Below, piece by piece: positions 18,317 to 27,670 of a DNA stretch of 64,000 bases. The translations under genes and the position numbers were made by a program. How positions within the stretch are numbered: position 1 is the stretch's first letter; each line of letters opens with the position of its first letter. Origin of the DNA: Alphaproteobacteria bacterium MarineAlpha11_Bin1 (lineage in GTDB: Bacteria; Pseudomonadota; Alphaproteobacteria; MPNO01; UBA830); assembly GCA_002937455.1 (NCBI GenBank), contig PTJZ01000003.1:214788-278787 (forward strand), given 5' to 3'. The notes below the pieces were generated by a model that was not told the DNA's origin, did not search any database, and saw only the letters and a program-made list of their open reading frames with translations.

Positions 18317-19924
18317 CTACATTCGGAAAATACCGAACTTAGTCGCCTCTATTGGTGAGTTCAACGCAGCTGACAGGCTGAGAGCTAATACCATCCTAGT
18401 TTCAGCTGGCTCAATAATTCCATCATCCCAGAGGCGTGCTGTTGCGTAGTAAGGATGACCTTCGGCTTCATAACGTTGTCGGATTGGCTCTTTAAATGTC
18501 TCTTCCTCCTCAGCCGACCAATCGCCCCCTTTAGCTTCTATTCCGTCTCGGCGGACGGTCGCTAGAACGTTCGCAGCCTGTTCCCCACCCATAACCGAGA
18601 TGCGAGCGTTGGGCCACATAAACAAAAACCGAGGGTCGTAGGCCCGCCCACACATACCGTAATTCCCAGCGCCAAATGAACCTCCGATGATTAACGTGAT
18701 CTTCGGGACATTCGCACAAGCAACCGCGGTAACCAGCTTTGCCCCATTTTTGGCAATTCCACCCGCCTCGTATTTCGCCCCAACCATGAAACCGGTGATG
18801 TTCTGAAGAAAAATTAACGGGATCCGTCGTTGGCAGCATAACTCGATGAAATGAGCTCCCTTAAGTGCGGATTCTGAAAATAAAATGCCGTTATTCGCAA
18901 TAATGCCGACTGGATAACCGTGTAAACGAGCAAAACCGCACACGAGCGTGGTACCATAAAGTTCTTTAAACTCCTCGAACTCCGACCCATCCACTAGTCG
19001 TCCGATAATTTCTCTTACTTCAAACGGTGTGCGCAAATCCGTCGGCATGATTCCGTTTAACTCAAAGGGATCGAGAATTGGTTCTATCGGATCGGCCATT
19101 ACGATTTCAGAAGATTTTGTCACGTTCAAATTTCGGACGGCACGGCGAACAATCGTCAAAGCCTCTCTATCACTATTTGCAAGATGATCCGTCACGCCTG
19201 AGACCCGCGAGTGCACTTCACCACCGCCCAGTTCTTCCGCCGATACTATTTCCCCAGTTGCAGCCTTTACCAGGGGAGGGCCTCCGAGGAATATCGTACC
19301 TTGGCCCTTAACAATCACGCTCTCATCAGACATCGCCGGGACGTAGGCACCGCCAGCGGTGCAGGACCCTAACACTGCAGCGATCTGAGGAATACCATCC
19401 GCCGACATAGTCGCCTGATTGAAAAATATCCGCCCGAAATGATCGCGATCGGGAAATACTTGATCCTGGTTTGGCAAATTTGCCCCGCCGGAGTCGACCA
19501 AATAGATACACGGCAAATTATTAGCTCGGGCTATTTCTTGCGCTCTGAGGTGTTTCTTCACCGTTAGCGGAAAGTATGTGCCTCCTTTCACAGTAGCATC
19601 GTTGGCGACAATCAAACATTCGCGACCTTCGATACTTCCAATTCCGGTCACGATTCCTGCAGATGCAATATTGGCCTCATACATTTTATGAGCAGCTAGC
19701 GGCGAAAGTTCCAGAAAAGGAGACCCCGGGTCTAAAAGTGCGTCGATACGGTCGCGCACAAACATCTTTCCGCGACTTTCATGGCGCTCCCGTAATGCCT
19801 CACCTCCACCAAGACGCACCTCGGCCATGACCTTGCGAAGATCACCAATGACCTCCACCATTGCCGCTTCATTAGCTTTAAAATCGGCGGAGGCCGGGTC
19901 GATAGCAGAATACAACTTTGGCAT
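18317..19924 (-). CDS. mccB: methylcrotonyl-CoA carboxylase beta (carboxyltransferase) subunit
   Basis: A 535-aa carboxyltransferase, the usual length for MccB. It contains the N-terminal domain with [20 protein letters not shown], the CoA-binding and oxyanion glycines in [16 protein letters not shown], and the C-terminal signature [20 protein letters not shown] with [11 protein letters not shown], which separates MccB from propionyl-CoA carboxylase. CGGAG precedes the ATG. It transfers CO2 from MccA-biotin to methylcrotonyl-CoA, forming methylglutaconyl-CoA. It lies 54 bases upstream of mccA. Confidence 0.94.
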   Translation of the reverse strand: MPKLYSAIDPASADFKANEAAMVEVIGDLRKVMAEVRLGGGEALRERHESRGKMFVRDRIDALLDPGSPFLELSPLAAHKMYEANIASAGIVTGIGSIEGRECLIVANDATVKGGTYFPLTVKKHLRAQEIARANNLPCIYLVDSGGANLPNQDQVFPDRDHFGRIFFNQATMSADGIPQIAAVLGSCTAGGAYVPAMSDESVIVKGQGTIFLGGPPLVKAATGEIVSAEELGGGEVHSRVSGVTDHLANSDREALTIVRRAVRNLNVTKSSEIVMADPIEPILDPFELNGIMPTDLRTPFEVREIIGRLVDGSEFEEFKELYGTTLVCGFARLHGYPVGIIANNGILFSESALKGAHFIELCCQRRIPLIFLQNITGFMVGAKYEAGGIAKNGAKLVTAVACANVPKITLIIGGSFGAGNYGMCGRAYDPRFLFMWPNARISVMGGEQAANVLATVRRDGIEAKGGDWSAEEEETFKEPIRQRYEAEGHPYYATARLWDDGIIEPAETRMVLALSLSAALNSPIEATKFGIFRM

Positions 19925-19927
19925 AAA

Positions 19928-20008
19928 TTACTCCGTTACAATCTGTCCAGAGTATAGGGTTAGGAGGACAGCTAAAGCGACAGAAACAAATTTGGAAAAG
20001 CGATTCAT
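19928..20008 (-). CDS. possible 26-aa membrane or leader peptide before mccB
   Basis: A 27-codon frame with basic start (MNRFSKF), a single hydrophobic helix (VSVALAVLLTLYS) and a short polar tail ends 4 bases before the mccB start codon. It could be a translationally coupled leader or a small membrane peptide. The SD is poor, so this is tentative. Confidence 0.25.
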   Translation of the reverse strand: MNRFSKFVSVALAVLLTLYSGQIVTE

Positions 20009-20182
20009 GTGCCCATAAAAGGTTCCAACAAGATATTTTACGGTACTCTCGGAGATACTTTTCACCGCTCCGGAAAACCTATCTATGAAAAATAATATGG
20101 CAGGTTGGCAACGAATATATTATTGGAAATATAATATTTTCTGCCTTATTTTCAATTAATTATGGATTTTTTTTAAAGTATT

Positions 20183-21364
20183 TTATCGGATTGAAGCACT
20201 CTCAGAATATAACTCCCGGCCTATCAACATTCGTCGAATTTCCGATGTCCCCGCGCCAATTTCATATAACTTTGCGTCTCTCACGAGGCGGCCAGTCGGG
20301 TATTCATTAATATATCCGTTTCCACCGAGAATTTGCAACGCCTCCAACGCCATCTCAGTGGCCCTCTCCGCAGAGTATAGTATAGCACCTGCCGCATCTT
20401 TCCGGGCAATCCGACCTCGATCACAGGCTTTAGCGACAGAGTATACGTATGCTTTCGACGCATTCATATTAGTATACATATCGGCAATTTTACCCTGAAT
20501 GAGCTGGAATTCGCCGATTGGCTTACCAAATTGCTGGCGGTCGTGCACATAGGGCAAAACCACATCCATACAGGCCTGCATTATCCCCAATGGGCCGCCC
20601 GACAAAACTGCCCGCTCATAATCCAAACCACTCATCAGAATTCTGACGCCCTCGTTAACGGGCCCGACTACATTTTCTTCGGGGACGAAACAATTCTGAA
20701 AGACAAGTTCTGCGGTGTTGGATCCACGCATGCCCATTTTGTCTAGTTTCTGTGTAGTCGAAAAACCCCCAAAGCTTTTTTCTATCAAGAACGCGGTAAT
20801 ACCTCTCGAGCCCGCACCTGTTTCCGTTTTGGCATACACAACCAATACATCAGCGTCTGGACCATTGGTAATCCACATTTTATGACCATTGAGAACATAT
20901 CCCCCGTCTGCGGGGTCAGCCCGGAGCTTCATTGAAACTACGTCAGACCCGGCGCCGGTTTCTGACATTGCCAAACCGCCAACATGCTCACCTGAGATTA
21001 GCTTTGGTAAATATTTTATCTTTTGGGCGTCGGAACCGTTACGCCTGATTTGGTTAACGCAAAGGTTGGAGTGTGCCCCATATGAAAGACCTACAGAAGC
21101 TGAAGCCCTACTAATTTCCTCCATGGCAACAACATGTTCAAGGTATCCCATGCCAGCACCACCGTATTCTTCTTCTACCGTCACGCCGAGCAGTCCGACG
21201 CTCCCCATCTTTTTCCATAACTCCATGGGAAATTCGTTTGACCTGTCAATCTCCGCCGCGACTGGGGCAATCTCGGACCGCGCAAAGTCTTGAACAGTTT
21301 CACGAAGCATATCGGCAGCGCTACCTAGGTCGAAATCAAACGTGGAAAGCGCGTTTAAAATCAT
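20183..21364 (-). CDS. ivd: isovaleryl-CoA dehydrogenase
   Basis: An acyl-CoA dehydrogenase of 393 aa from the ATG at 21364 (upstream codons are hydrophobic and non-homologous). Family motifs are [36 protein letters not shown], and the catalytic-base segment [16 protein letters not shown], where the Glu position is characteristic of isovaleryl-CoA dehydrogenases. It ends [19 protein letters not shown]. It is FAD-dependent and oxidises isovaleryl-CoA to methylcrotonyl-CoA, passing electrons to ETF. It precedes mccB and mccA, giving two consecutive leucine-degradation steps. Confidence 0.93.
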   Translation of the reverse strand: MILNALSTFDFDLGSAADMLRETVQDFARSEIAPVAAEIDRSNEFPMELWKKMGSVGLLGVTVEEEYGGAGMGYLEHVVAMEEISRASASVGLSYGAHSNLCVNQIRRNGSDAQKIKYLPKLISGEHVGGLAMSETGAGSDVVSMKLRADPADGGYVLNGHKMWITNGPDADVLVVYAKTETGAGSRGITAFLIEKSFGGFSTTQKLDKMGMRGSNTAELVFQNCFVPEENVVGPVNEGVRILMSGLDYERAVLSGGPLGIMQACMDVVLPYVHDRQQFGKPIGEFQLIQGKIADMYTNMNASKAYVYSVAKACDRGRIARKDAAGAILYSAERATEMALEALQILGGNGYINEYPTGRLVRDAKLYEIGAGTSEIRRMLIGRELYSESASIR

Positions 21365-21408
21365 TTCTGGATTCCGAAAAAAAATTAGTAAAAGCTTAAG
21401 GAAACATA

Positions 21409-21957
21409 TCAAACATTCGCCGGGATACGTTTCCTGAATTCGGTTCGCCAGTCCTCTATCGGTTGAAAAGTCGGATCGGCTTTTGCGTGTGCTTCCGATG
21501 CGGCATAGATTTCCTCATCAGACATTGAAAAATCAATTCCGTGGCGATGAGGCTGATTGATATACCACGGTGTATCCATAAACGCCTCAAGCCGGTTTCC
21601 CTCAGGATCGAAGAAATAGACAGACCAGGCATTCCCATGATCTGTGACGAAAACCTCTTGAACGTCCTCGTCTGTCGTTACTGCATCGTAGACCTGTCGT
21701 AATTGCAAGAGACTATCGCATTTGAAGGAAATCTGGTTCACGGTTGTCTGCTCTGTCTCAGGCTTCCTACCTTCCGCGACAATTACTTGATGGTGATCCT
21801 TCGGATCTCGGGACATGAAGGCATAGCGGTTACCGTTGAGCAAACCCTCATCAGCGATACCAAACCCAAACATTCGGACATAGAAATTCTTCATTCGCTC
21901 AAAATCCTGCACCCAGATCCCGACGTGAGCAAGTTTCATCTCTGGTAGTTTGGACAT
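21409..21957 (-). CDS. VOC family protein
   Basis: A 182-aa vicinal-oxygen-chelate protein with the N-terminal module [20 protein letters not shown] (metal His) and the C-terminal module around [21 protein letters not shown] (His and Glu ligands). The extended tail [14 protein letters not shown] with WRTEFRKR resembles catechol-2,3-dioxygenase-like VOC proteins. It is the first gene of the minus-strand unit leading into isovaleryl-CoA dehydrogenase, 44 bases away. It is not a known leucine-pathway enzyme, so its place in this operon is unexplained. Confidence 0.83.
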   Translation of the reverse strand: MSKLPEMKLAHVGIWVQDFERMKNFYVRMFGFGIADEGLLNGNRYAFMSRDPKDHHQVIVAEGRKPETEQTTVNQISFKCDSLLQLRQVYDAVTTDEDVQEVFVTDHGNAWSVYFFDPEGNRLEAFMDTPWYINQPHRHGIDFSMSDEEIYAASEAHAKADPTFQPIEDWRTEFRKRIPANV

Positions 21958-22093
21958 TGGCAGATTTCCCGTCTAATTATATTATCTAATCTTAGGCGCG
22001 GTCTCGTCCGCTGCGCAATTATGACGGAATTACCGCACTTGCATATAACGACGCAAACGTTATTGATGCCCTATCAGTTCAACGGAGTGTGGC

Positions 22094-22945
22094 ATGAAAA
22101 TTACTTCCTATTCAGTAAACGGCAACGAATCTTATGGCGTTATCACCGATGCCGGGATTATTGACGCGCAACCGCTTGCCGGCGGTCCAAAAACATTGCG
22201 CGCGGCGATCGCCGCCGGCTCATTAAATATAATTGCGGAAGCTGTCGTGGGTAAATCACCCGATCATAGTCTTGATGATATCGAATTTCTTCCAGTGATC
22301 CCAGACCCTGATAAGATCATTGCTGTCGGCCTGAACTATCGCAGCCATGTTTTAGAGGGAGGCCGCGAGATTCCGAAATGGCCTATGATTTTTACCCGAT
22401 TTGCCAATTCGCAGGTTGGTCACGCCCAAGCGATGATTAAACCGAACGTATCTGAAATGTTTGACTTCGAAGGCGAGATGGCGGTCATTATAGGTCAAAC
22501 CTGTCGCCACGTTTCCGAAGCAGATGCCCTTTCGGTTGTTGCGGGGTATTCCTGCTATAATGACGGGTCAATCCGCGATTATCAGAGACATACCAGTCAG
22601 TTCGTACCCGGCAAAGGGTTCTACAAGTCAGGGGCCTTTGGTCCTTGGATGGTTACAGCTGATGAAATAACTGACCCGGGGTCCTTAACACTTATGACTC
22701 GGCTCAATGGTGAGGAAATGCAGAGGGCAACAACCGACGACCTACTTTTTAATATCCCACAGTTGATACATTATCTTACCACCGTCACCGAGCTAGTGCC
22801 CGGTGACGTTATCGTTTCCGGTACTACTGGCGGCGTCGGCGTCTATCGTGACCCACAGGTATTCATGAGTGAAGGCGATACGATTGAGGTCGAACTCGAT
22901 AAAATAGGAGTTTTACGAAATACTATAATTAACGAACGTATATAG
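22094..22945 (+). CDS. fumarylacetoacetate hydrolase family protein
   Basis: A 283-aa FAH-superfamily enzyme. It has the short N-terminal cap and then the catalytic domain with AVGLNYRSHVLEGG, the metal-binding acid pair in FDFEGEMAVIIG, YSCYNDGSIRDYQ, and GDVIVSGTTGGVG near the end. Members hydrolyse or decarboxylate beta-diketo acids such as acylpyruvates, 2-hydroxyhepta-diene-dioates or oxaloacetate. GGAG lies before the ATG. It is divergent from the VOC/ivd unit and convergent with the formamidase-like gene. Confidence 0.9.
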   Translation: MKITSYSVNGNESYGVITDAGIIDAQPLAGGPKTLRAAIAAGSLNIIAEAVVGKSPDHSLDDIEFLPVIPDPDKIIAVGLNYRSHVLEGGREIPKWPMIFTRFANSQVGHAQAMIKPNVSEMFDFEGEMAVIIGQTCRHVSEADALSVVAGYSCYNDGSIRDYQRHTSQFVPGKGFYKSGAFGPWMVTADEITDPGSLTLMTRLNGEEMQRATTDDLLFNIPQLIHYLTTVTELVPGDVIVSGTTGGVGVYRDPQVFMSEGDTIEVELDKIGVLRNTIINERI

Positions 22946-23127
22946 TCTAATTGCCATTTGCCGAATAAGGTTTCCAAATTTGCCAGTATCGATCCCAAAT
23001 GGACGGGTTTTGCGCCTCCCAATCACCGGAATGCCCATGCCGTAAATAAGTACCAGACCCCTTCCCGGGCTCGAGCCAAGCCAATTTACGACTGTCAACT
23101 AGACTGTACCAACGTCCGGCAATTGGA

Positions 23128-24006
23128 TCAGCGCAAACTGAGAAGCTTTAAAGCAGCTGCGAACAAATCATGATCCGGTTCTGCTAGAGCGCTGAGCGCG
23201 GTAAAATGATCGCGGCCCGTCATGCTAAGGGTCGAAGTCTCCACTCCCTCATCGCCCCAGGCTTTCGCGAGATCGCATGCCTGGCGATCAAATTCGTCGT
23301 ATTCGTCGTCTCCGAAGGCGATGATTGTAGGACTGAGGGTATGAGGGGGAAGAAACATAGGACTTACAGCTGCCACGTCACCCTGCTCAAGTTGGACCGC
23401 GTCATTCAATGGGGTTAGCCGGATCGGCTCAAGATCATAAATTCCACTTATCGGTAACCCACCAGCCACCGCATCGGTGGGCATATCTATATCTACAGAC
23501 GGCCAATCGGTAGCCTGCATCATTGCGGTAAGATGTCCCCCGGCAGAATGTCCAGAAACGACTATCCGATCCCGATCGTAACCATAGTTATCCGCCTCTT
23601 TCCACAAGTAAGCGATGGCTTGGCGACATTGCTCAGTCAGCGATGCGAGCGTCACACTGGGGCACAACGAATATTCGATATTGGCGAAAGCGGCCCCATG
23701 CATATTTAATTCCTTGGCAAGGAATTCAAATCCCTCCTTATCATTCCATTGCCAATATCCTCCATGGATGAAAGCGAACATCGGAGCGTTATCGGACTTT
23801 GGGAGAAAGATATCGAGTCGTTCCCGCGGATCATCACCATAAGCTACATCGAGAAACCCTCTTGGTGCACTCGCACGATATTCGGCCGACCGCTGGTTTT
23901 GGTCATTTTTGATTGCTGCTAGTGCCTCTTCACTGATCTGCACACGGTTGTTGTATTGCGCATATAGCTCATCGACGTCGTAATCCCGGTAAACGGCCTC
24001 AGTCAT
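23128..24006 (-). CDS. alpha/beta hydrolase, arylformamidase-like
   Basis: A 292-aa esterase of the HGG(Y)W group. The oxyanion strand is HGGYWQWNDKEG, the nucleophile is Ser in GHSAGGH, an acid lies in FGDDEYDEF, and the His in GRDHFTAL completes the triad. This combination is typical of kynurenine formamidase-like and BD-FAE esterases. No other tryptophan-catabolic gene is next to it, so the substrate may be another formamide or ester. It is divergent from the LLM oxidoreductase gene. Confidence 0.82.
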   Translation of the reverse strand: MTEAVYRDYDVDELYAQYNNRVQISEEALAAIKNDQNQRSAEYRASAPRGFLDVAYGDDPRERLDIFLPKSDNAPMFAFIHGGYWQWNDKEGFEFLAKELNMHGAAFANIEYSLCPSVTLASLTEQCRQAIAYLWKEADNYGYDRDRIVVSGHSAGGHLTAMMQATDWPSVDIDMPTDAVAGGLPISGIYDLEPIRLTPLNDAVQLEQGDVAAVSPMFLPPHTLSPTIIAFGDDEYDEFDRQACDLAKAWGDEGVETSTLSMTGRDHFTALSALAEPDHDLFAAALKLLSLR

Positions 24007-24212
24007 TACATATCTCCCAATATGGTCATAGCCCAGCTAGTTCTTAGCCGTACTAAAATACGAGCCTACCTGGCAAGTAATTAAAATCCACGGCCGTTCT
24101 CTTTAACCTCAAAAAACGAAGAATTGGATAAAATCACTTTTCCAACCCGAGCATTTTATTTGCAATTACAAGTAACTTAATACAGTATACGGTTAGTTTA
24201 GGGAGAACTTAG

Positions 24213-25289
24213 ATGACAATTGATTTTGGCTACTTCACTCTTTCCGATAACCATTACCCGAATAATTCCAGATCTGCGAACGACTTCGTTCTTGAAATCC
24301 GCGAACAAACAATATTGGCAGACAAACTGGGGTACAGTTCGGCTTGGATTGGAGAACATCATTTCGACCGTCTAGGAGTGAACTCACGACCCGACATATT
24401 GCTAGCTAGCATCGTCCCTGAAACTAAAAATATACGCCTTGCGCCGGCTGTAAATGTCCTACCAATTCATCATCCAATCCACGTCGCAGAGATGTGGGCA
24501 ACCCTCGACCTGTTATCGGGTGGTCGCGTTGATTATGCGTGCGGTCGAGGGTACGACGCCGACGAATATCACCCTTTCGGCGCCGACTTTATGACCTCCG
24601 CTGAGGTATTCGAAGAAGGAATGGATATTGTCTGGAAAGCTTGGACTGAAGACGGCCCATGGTCGCATGAAGGTACGTACTACAACATTAAAAATATGGA
24701 TATCACACCGAAGCCTATCCAGAACCCTATACCGTTCTATGTCGCATCTTTCTCTGAGACTTCTTCCAAGATGGCAGGCGCAAGAGGGCATAACATAATT
24801 TATGCGCCGTTTGCAGCAGCGATGGTATACGGAAGTTTGGACAAAGCCGTAGACAGTTACCGCGAGAACTGCGTCGCAGCGGGTAAAAAACCCGGACGTG
24901 CGATGTGTAGCTATTTTATTCATATCTCTGACACGCCGGAGGAAGACGAATTCGGACGTCAAGCAATGATAGACTATTTCCAACACTGTGTGCTCAGGGC
25001 CTTCCCCGACGATCCATCGACGATGCCGCCAACTATGCATTACTTCATGAAGATTAACGAGATTCTGCGCAACATGACCAAAAATACGCTTTCATCAAAT
25101 TCTGTGCTACTCGGTAGCTCTGAGGAAATCACAGAACAGCTCAAAAAAGTCGAAGCAGCGGGCATTGATGAATGCATCCTATATTTCAACGTTGGCAAAA
25201 AACCGAACGGCCTAGTTAAGGATCAAATGCACAAATTTATGGAAGAAGTTGCACCTAACTTCGAGAGCTACCAGGTCGCTGCAGAGTAA
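24213..25289 (+). CDS. LLM class flavin-dependent oxidoreductase
   Basis: A 358-aa luciferase-like monooxygenase. Recognisable parts are the WIGEHHFDRLG segment after strand 2, VNVLPIHHPIHVAEMWATLDLLSGGRVDYACGRG, the WSHEGTYYNIKN block and NPIPFYVASFSE. These proteins use FMNH2 and O2, or F420, to oxidise small substrates. GGGAGA precedes the ATG. A MarR regulator starts 6 bases after its stop, suggesting autoregulated co-expression. Confidence 0.9.
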   Translation: MTIDFGYFTLSDNHYPNNSRSANDFVLEIREQTILADKLGYSSAWIGEHHFDRLGVNSRPDILLASIVPETKNIRLAPAVNVLPIHHPIHVAEMWATLDLLSGGRVDYACGRGYDADEYHPFGADFMTSAEVFEEGMDIVWKAWTEDGPWSHEGTYYNIKNMDITPKPIQNPIPFYVASFSETSSKMAGARGHNIIYAPFAAAMVYGSLDKAVDSYRENCVAAGKKPGRAMCSYFIHISDTPEEDEFGRQAMIDYFQHCVLRAFPDDPSTMPPTMHYFMKINEILRNMTKNTLSSNSVLLGSSEEITEQLKKVEAAGIDECILYFNVGKKPNGLVKDQMHKFMEEVAPNFESYQVAAE

Positions 25290-25295
25290 CTGGAC

Positions 25296-25745
25296 GTGGA
25301 ACTGAGCACCTACCTACCTTATCTGGTCAACCGGGTCGGTCAGCGTTTTATCTCAGACATAGCGCCAACCCTCAATGAGGTTGGCGTCGATATCCAATCC
25401 TGGCGAGTACTTATCGCTCTCTACCAACGTGACGGTCAGCCGGTCGGAGCGCTGTCCGAACTAACGAGCATTAATTTTTCCACCTTGTCGCGGGTCCTAG
25501 ACAGAATGGAAATGAGGGACCTTATAAAACGCACACGTGGTTCAGATGCCCGCTCTTTCACTATCGAAATAAGTGCGTCCGGTCGCGCTGTCACAGATAA
25601 AATCCTACCTAAGGCTGCCGCACTTGAAGACGTAGCAACTGATGACTTCTCAAAAGCAGAGCTTGCAACCCTCCGCCAGCTCTTGACTAAGCTATATGCT
25701 GGATTGGACGCTAGTAAACAAATCGAAGACCGAATAGCAGGCTAA
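25296..25745 (+). CDS. MarR family transcriptional regulator
   Basis: A 149-aa winged-helix regulator starting at GTG (MELSTYLPYLVNRVGQRF), 6 bases after the flavoenzyme stop. The recognition region LTSINFSTLSRVLDRMEMRDLIKRTRGSDARSF has the MarR helix-turn-helix followed by the D-x-R wing. Such dimers bind palindromes and release on ligand binding. It probably controls the LLM gene, whose promoter region (24160-24200) contains AAGT-A-ACTT-type symmetry. Confidence 0.88.
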   Translation: MELSTYLPYLVNRVGQRFISDIAPTLNEVGVDIQSWRVLIALYQRDGQPVGALSELTSINFSTLSRVLDRMEMRDLIKRTRGSDARSFTIEISASGRAVTDKILPKAAALEDVATDDFSKAELATLRQLLTKLYAGLDASKQIEDRIAG

Positions 25746-25897
25746 ATCTCACTCTCGCCGCTCTGTATTTGGGAACCTCCCATTAGGTTGCCTGTCACAT
25801 ACATAGAAAAACTGTAACCCCATTTTTGTCACGTGATCGCCGAGAACAGATTCTGTGTTATATAGGTCCAAAGTAATCTGCCGCAGGATAGTTCACA

Positions 25898-26434
25898 ATG
25901 AAAAGATCAAAATCCGTCAGACTTGTCGCAATGGGAACGGGGTTGTTATTGATCACCGGTTGCGAGGAGGCCAAACTCGATACAGCTTTATTCGAATCCG
26001 TAAAACAGTGCACCGAGTTGGGGTTCACACAACAAGAATGCGTGACAAATTATCAACAAGCGCAACGTACACACATATCGGCAGCGCCTAAGTACACTTC
26101 GCAGAGCGATTGTGAGGCCGATTTCGGAACGAAAAAATGCGAGGTAGCTCCACAACGAACGACCTCTGGCGGCAGTGTTTTTATGCCTATGATGGCGGGA
26201 TATATGATGGGAAGCATGCTTTCCGGCGGCGGTCGGGGCCAACCGCTTTACAGGGCAGCTGGCAACTCGAAAACCTTTAGGACCGCCAATAATATGGCCG
26301 TCGGATCAACCGTCGGAAGAACAAAGGTTGCCCAAAGTGCGACCCAAACCCCAAAAGCAAAGACACGCACCACATCGCGTGGCGGGTTCGGCGCTAACGC
26401 ACGGAGTACAGTGCGTAGGTCGTTTGGTGGCTGA
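25898..26434 (+). CDS. DUF1190 family lipoprotein (YgiB-like)
   Basis: A 178-aa lipoprotein with a signal peptide and lipobox LITGC (Cys near residue 22). The mature part has a Cys-containing domain (VKQCTELGFTQQECV and SDCEADFGTKKCEVAP), a methionine- and glycine-rich FMPMMAGYMMGSML stretch, and a C-terminal RGGFGANARS segment. This layout is DUF1190/YgiB. It is followed 57 bases later by the YgiC-like ATP-grasp gene, the same pairing seen in enterobacteria. Precise function is unknown. Confidence 0.87.
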   Translation: MKRSKSVRLVAMGTGLLLITGCEEAKLDTALFESVKQCTELGFTQQECVTNYQQAQRTHISAAPKYTSQSDCEADFGTKKCEVAPQRTTSGGSVFMPMMAGYMMGSMLSGGGRGQPLYRAAGNSKTFRTANNMAVGSTVGRTKVAQSATQTPKAKTRTTSRGGFGANARSTVRRSFGG

Positions 26435-26491
26435 TGGATGAGCTCCTCTCGCGACGTAACTAAGTTTAAAACTCAGGTCGTAGATTGAAAG

Positions 26492-27652
26492 ATGGACCGA
26501 ATACCGGTTGAGCCGCGCGAAAATTGGCGCGAAACCGCAGAAGCACATGGGTTTCGTTTCCATAGCCCCGAAGATGAAGCTTACTGGGACGAAAGGCTCT
26601 ACTACCGTTTTACAATGGATCAGATTGAAGGCGACCTCGAAGACCCGACTGAGGAAATAGAACAACTATGCTTTGAGGTGGTCGAACGCGCGCTGTCGGA
26701 TGAAACTATTATGAAGCGTTTGCAGATCCCAGAGGAATTTTGGGATTTTGTCGCTAACAGCTGGAGAAATCAGGAAAGAAATTTATATGGTCGGCTAGAT
26801 TTTGCCTATGACGGGCGCAACCCAGCAAAGCTTTTTGAATACAATGCCGATACCCCGACCTCGTTATATGAGTCTGCGATCTTTCAATGGGTTTGGCTCG
26901 AACAGGCAGTTGAACTCAACTTGATCCCGGACGGAAGTGACCAATTTAATTCTTTGCACGAAGCTCTGACGCAAGCGTGGAGCAAAATGGTTATTAACGG
27001 CACCTTGCACCTCGCATGTTGCAAAGATTCCGATGAAGACCAAGGAACCGTTGAGTACCTGGCGGACTGCGCCCGACAGAGTGGACTCGAAACCCGATTA
27101 ATCTATATTGAGGACATAGGCGTAAATGGTGAGGGTCGCTTCACAGATCTTCAGGATAACCTTATCGAAAACCTCTTTAAGCTATATCCATGGGAATGGC
27201 TCATGTCGGAGGAATTTGGGCAACATATTCCAAAGTCCGGCGTCCGTTTTGTAGAGCCGGGTTGGAAAGCAATCCTCTCCAATAAGGGATTGTTGCCCCT
27301 TTTGTGGGAGATGTTCGAAGGTCATCCCAACCTGCTGCCGGCTTATTTCGAAGGCGATCCTGCGGCCTCTGCCTTAGACGGTAATTTTGTACGCAAGCCA
27401 TTATTTTCGCGCGAAGGCGCTAATGTGGAAATATTCAGAGACGGCGACCGGATTATTAGCGTAGATGGAGATTACGGAGCCGAGGGTCATATCATTCAGG
27501 CGCTTCACCCTCTTCCAGACTTCGATGGCAACTACCCAATGATCGGATCTTGGCTAGTCGCGAGTAAGGCCTGCGGTATTTGTATCCGCGAAGATACCAC
27601 TCTCATAACCGGCGACGACGCCCGGTTCGTACCACATATTATCAGCGACTAA
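26492..27652 (+). CDS. glutathionylspermidine synthase family protein (YgiC-like)
   Basis: A 386-aa ATP-grasp ligase of the GSP_synth family, without the amidase domain of E. coli Gss. Conserved blocks include EAHGFRFHSP, YWDERLYYRFT, FEYNADTPTSLYESA, FKLYPWEWLMSEEFG, EPGWKAILSNKGLLPLLWE and FVRKPLFSREGANVEIF. Biochemical activity of YgiC homologues is uncertain; peptide or polyamine ligation is inferred from the fold. It is paired with the YgiB-like lipoprotein upstream and has an MFS gene 18 bases downstream. Confidence 0.9.
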   Translation: MDRIPVEPRENWRETAEAHGFRFHSPEDEAYWDERLYYRFTMDQIEGDLEDPTEEIEQLCFEVVERALSDETIMKRLQIPEEFWDFVANSWRNQERNLYGRLDFAYDGRNPAKLFEYNADTPTSLYESAIFQWVWLEQAVELNLIPDGSDQFNSLHEALTQAWSKMVINGTLHLACCKDSDEDQGTVEYLADCARQSGLETRLIYIEDIGVNGEGRFTDLQDNLIENLFKLYPWEWLMSEEFGQHIPKSGVRFVEPGWKAILSNKGLLPLLWEMFEGHPNLLPAYFEGDPAASALDGNFVRKPLFSREGANVEIFRDGDRIISVDGDYGAEGHIIQALHPLPDFDGNYPMIGSWLVASKACGICIREDTTLITGDDARFVPHIISD

Positions 27653-27670
27653 TACGACTTAAGATACACA

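Noticed and set aside
24513..25040. Long frame opposite the LLM oxidoreductase
   Set aside because: Shadow of a conserved gene; no recognisable domain.
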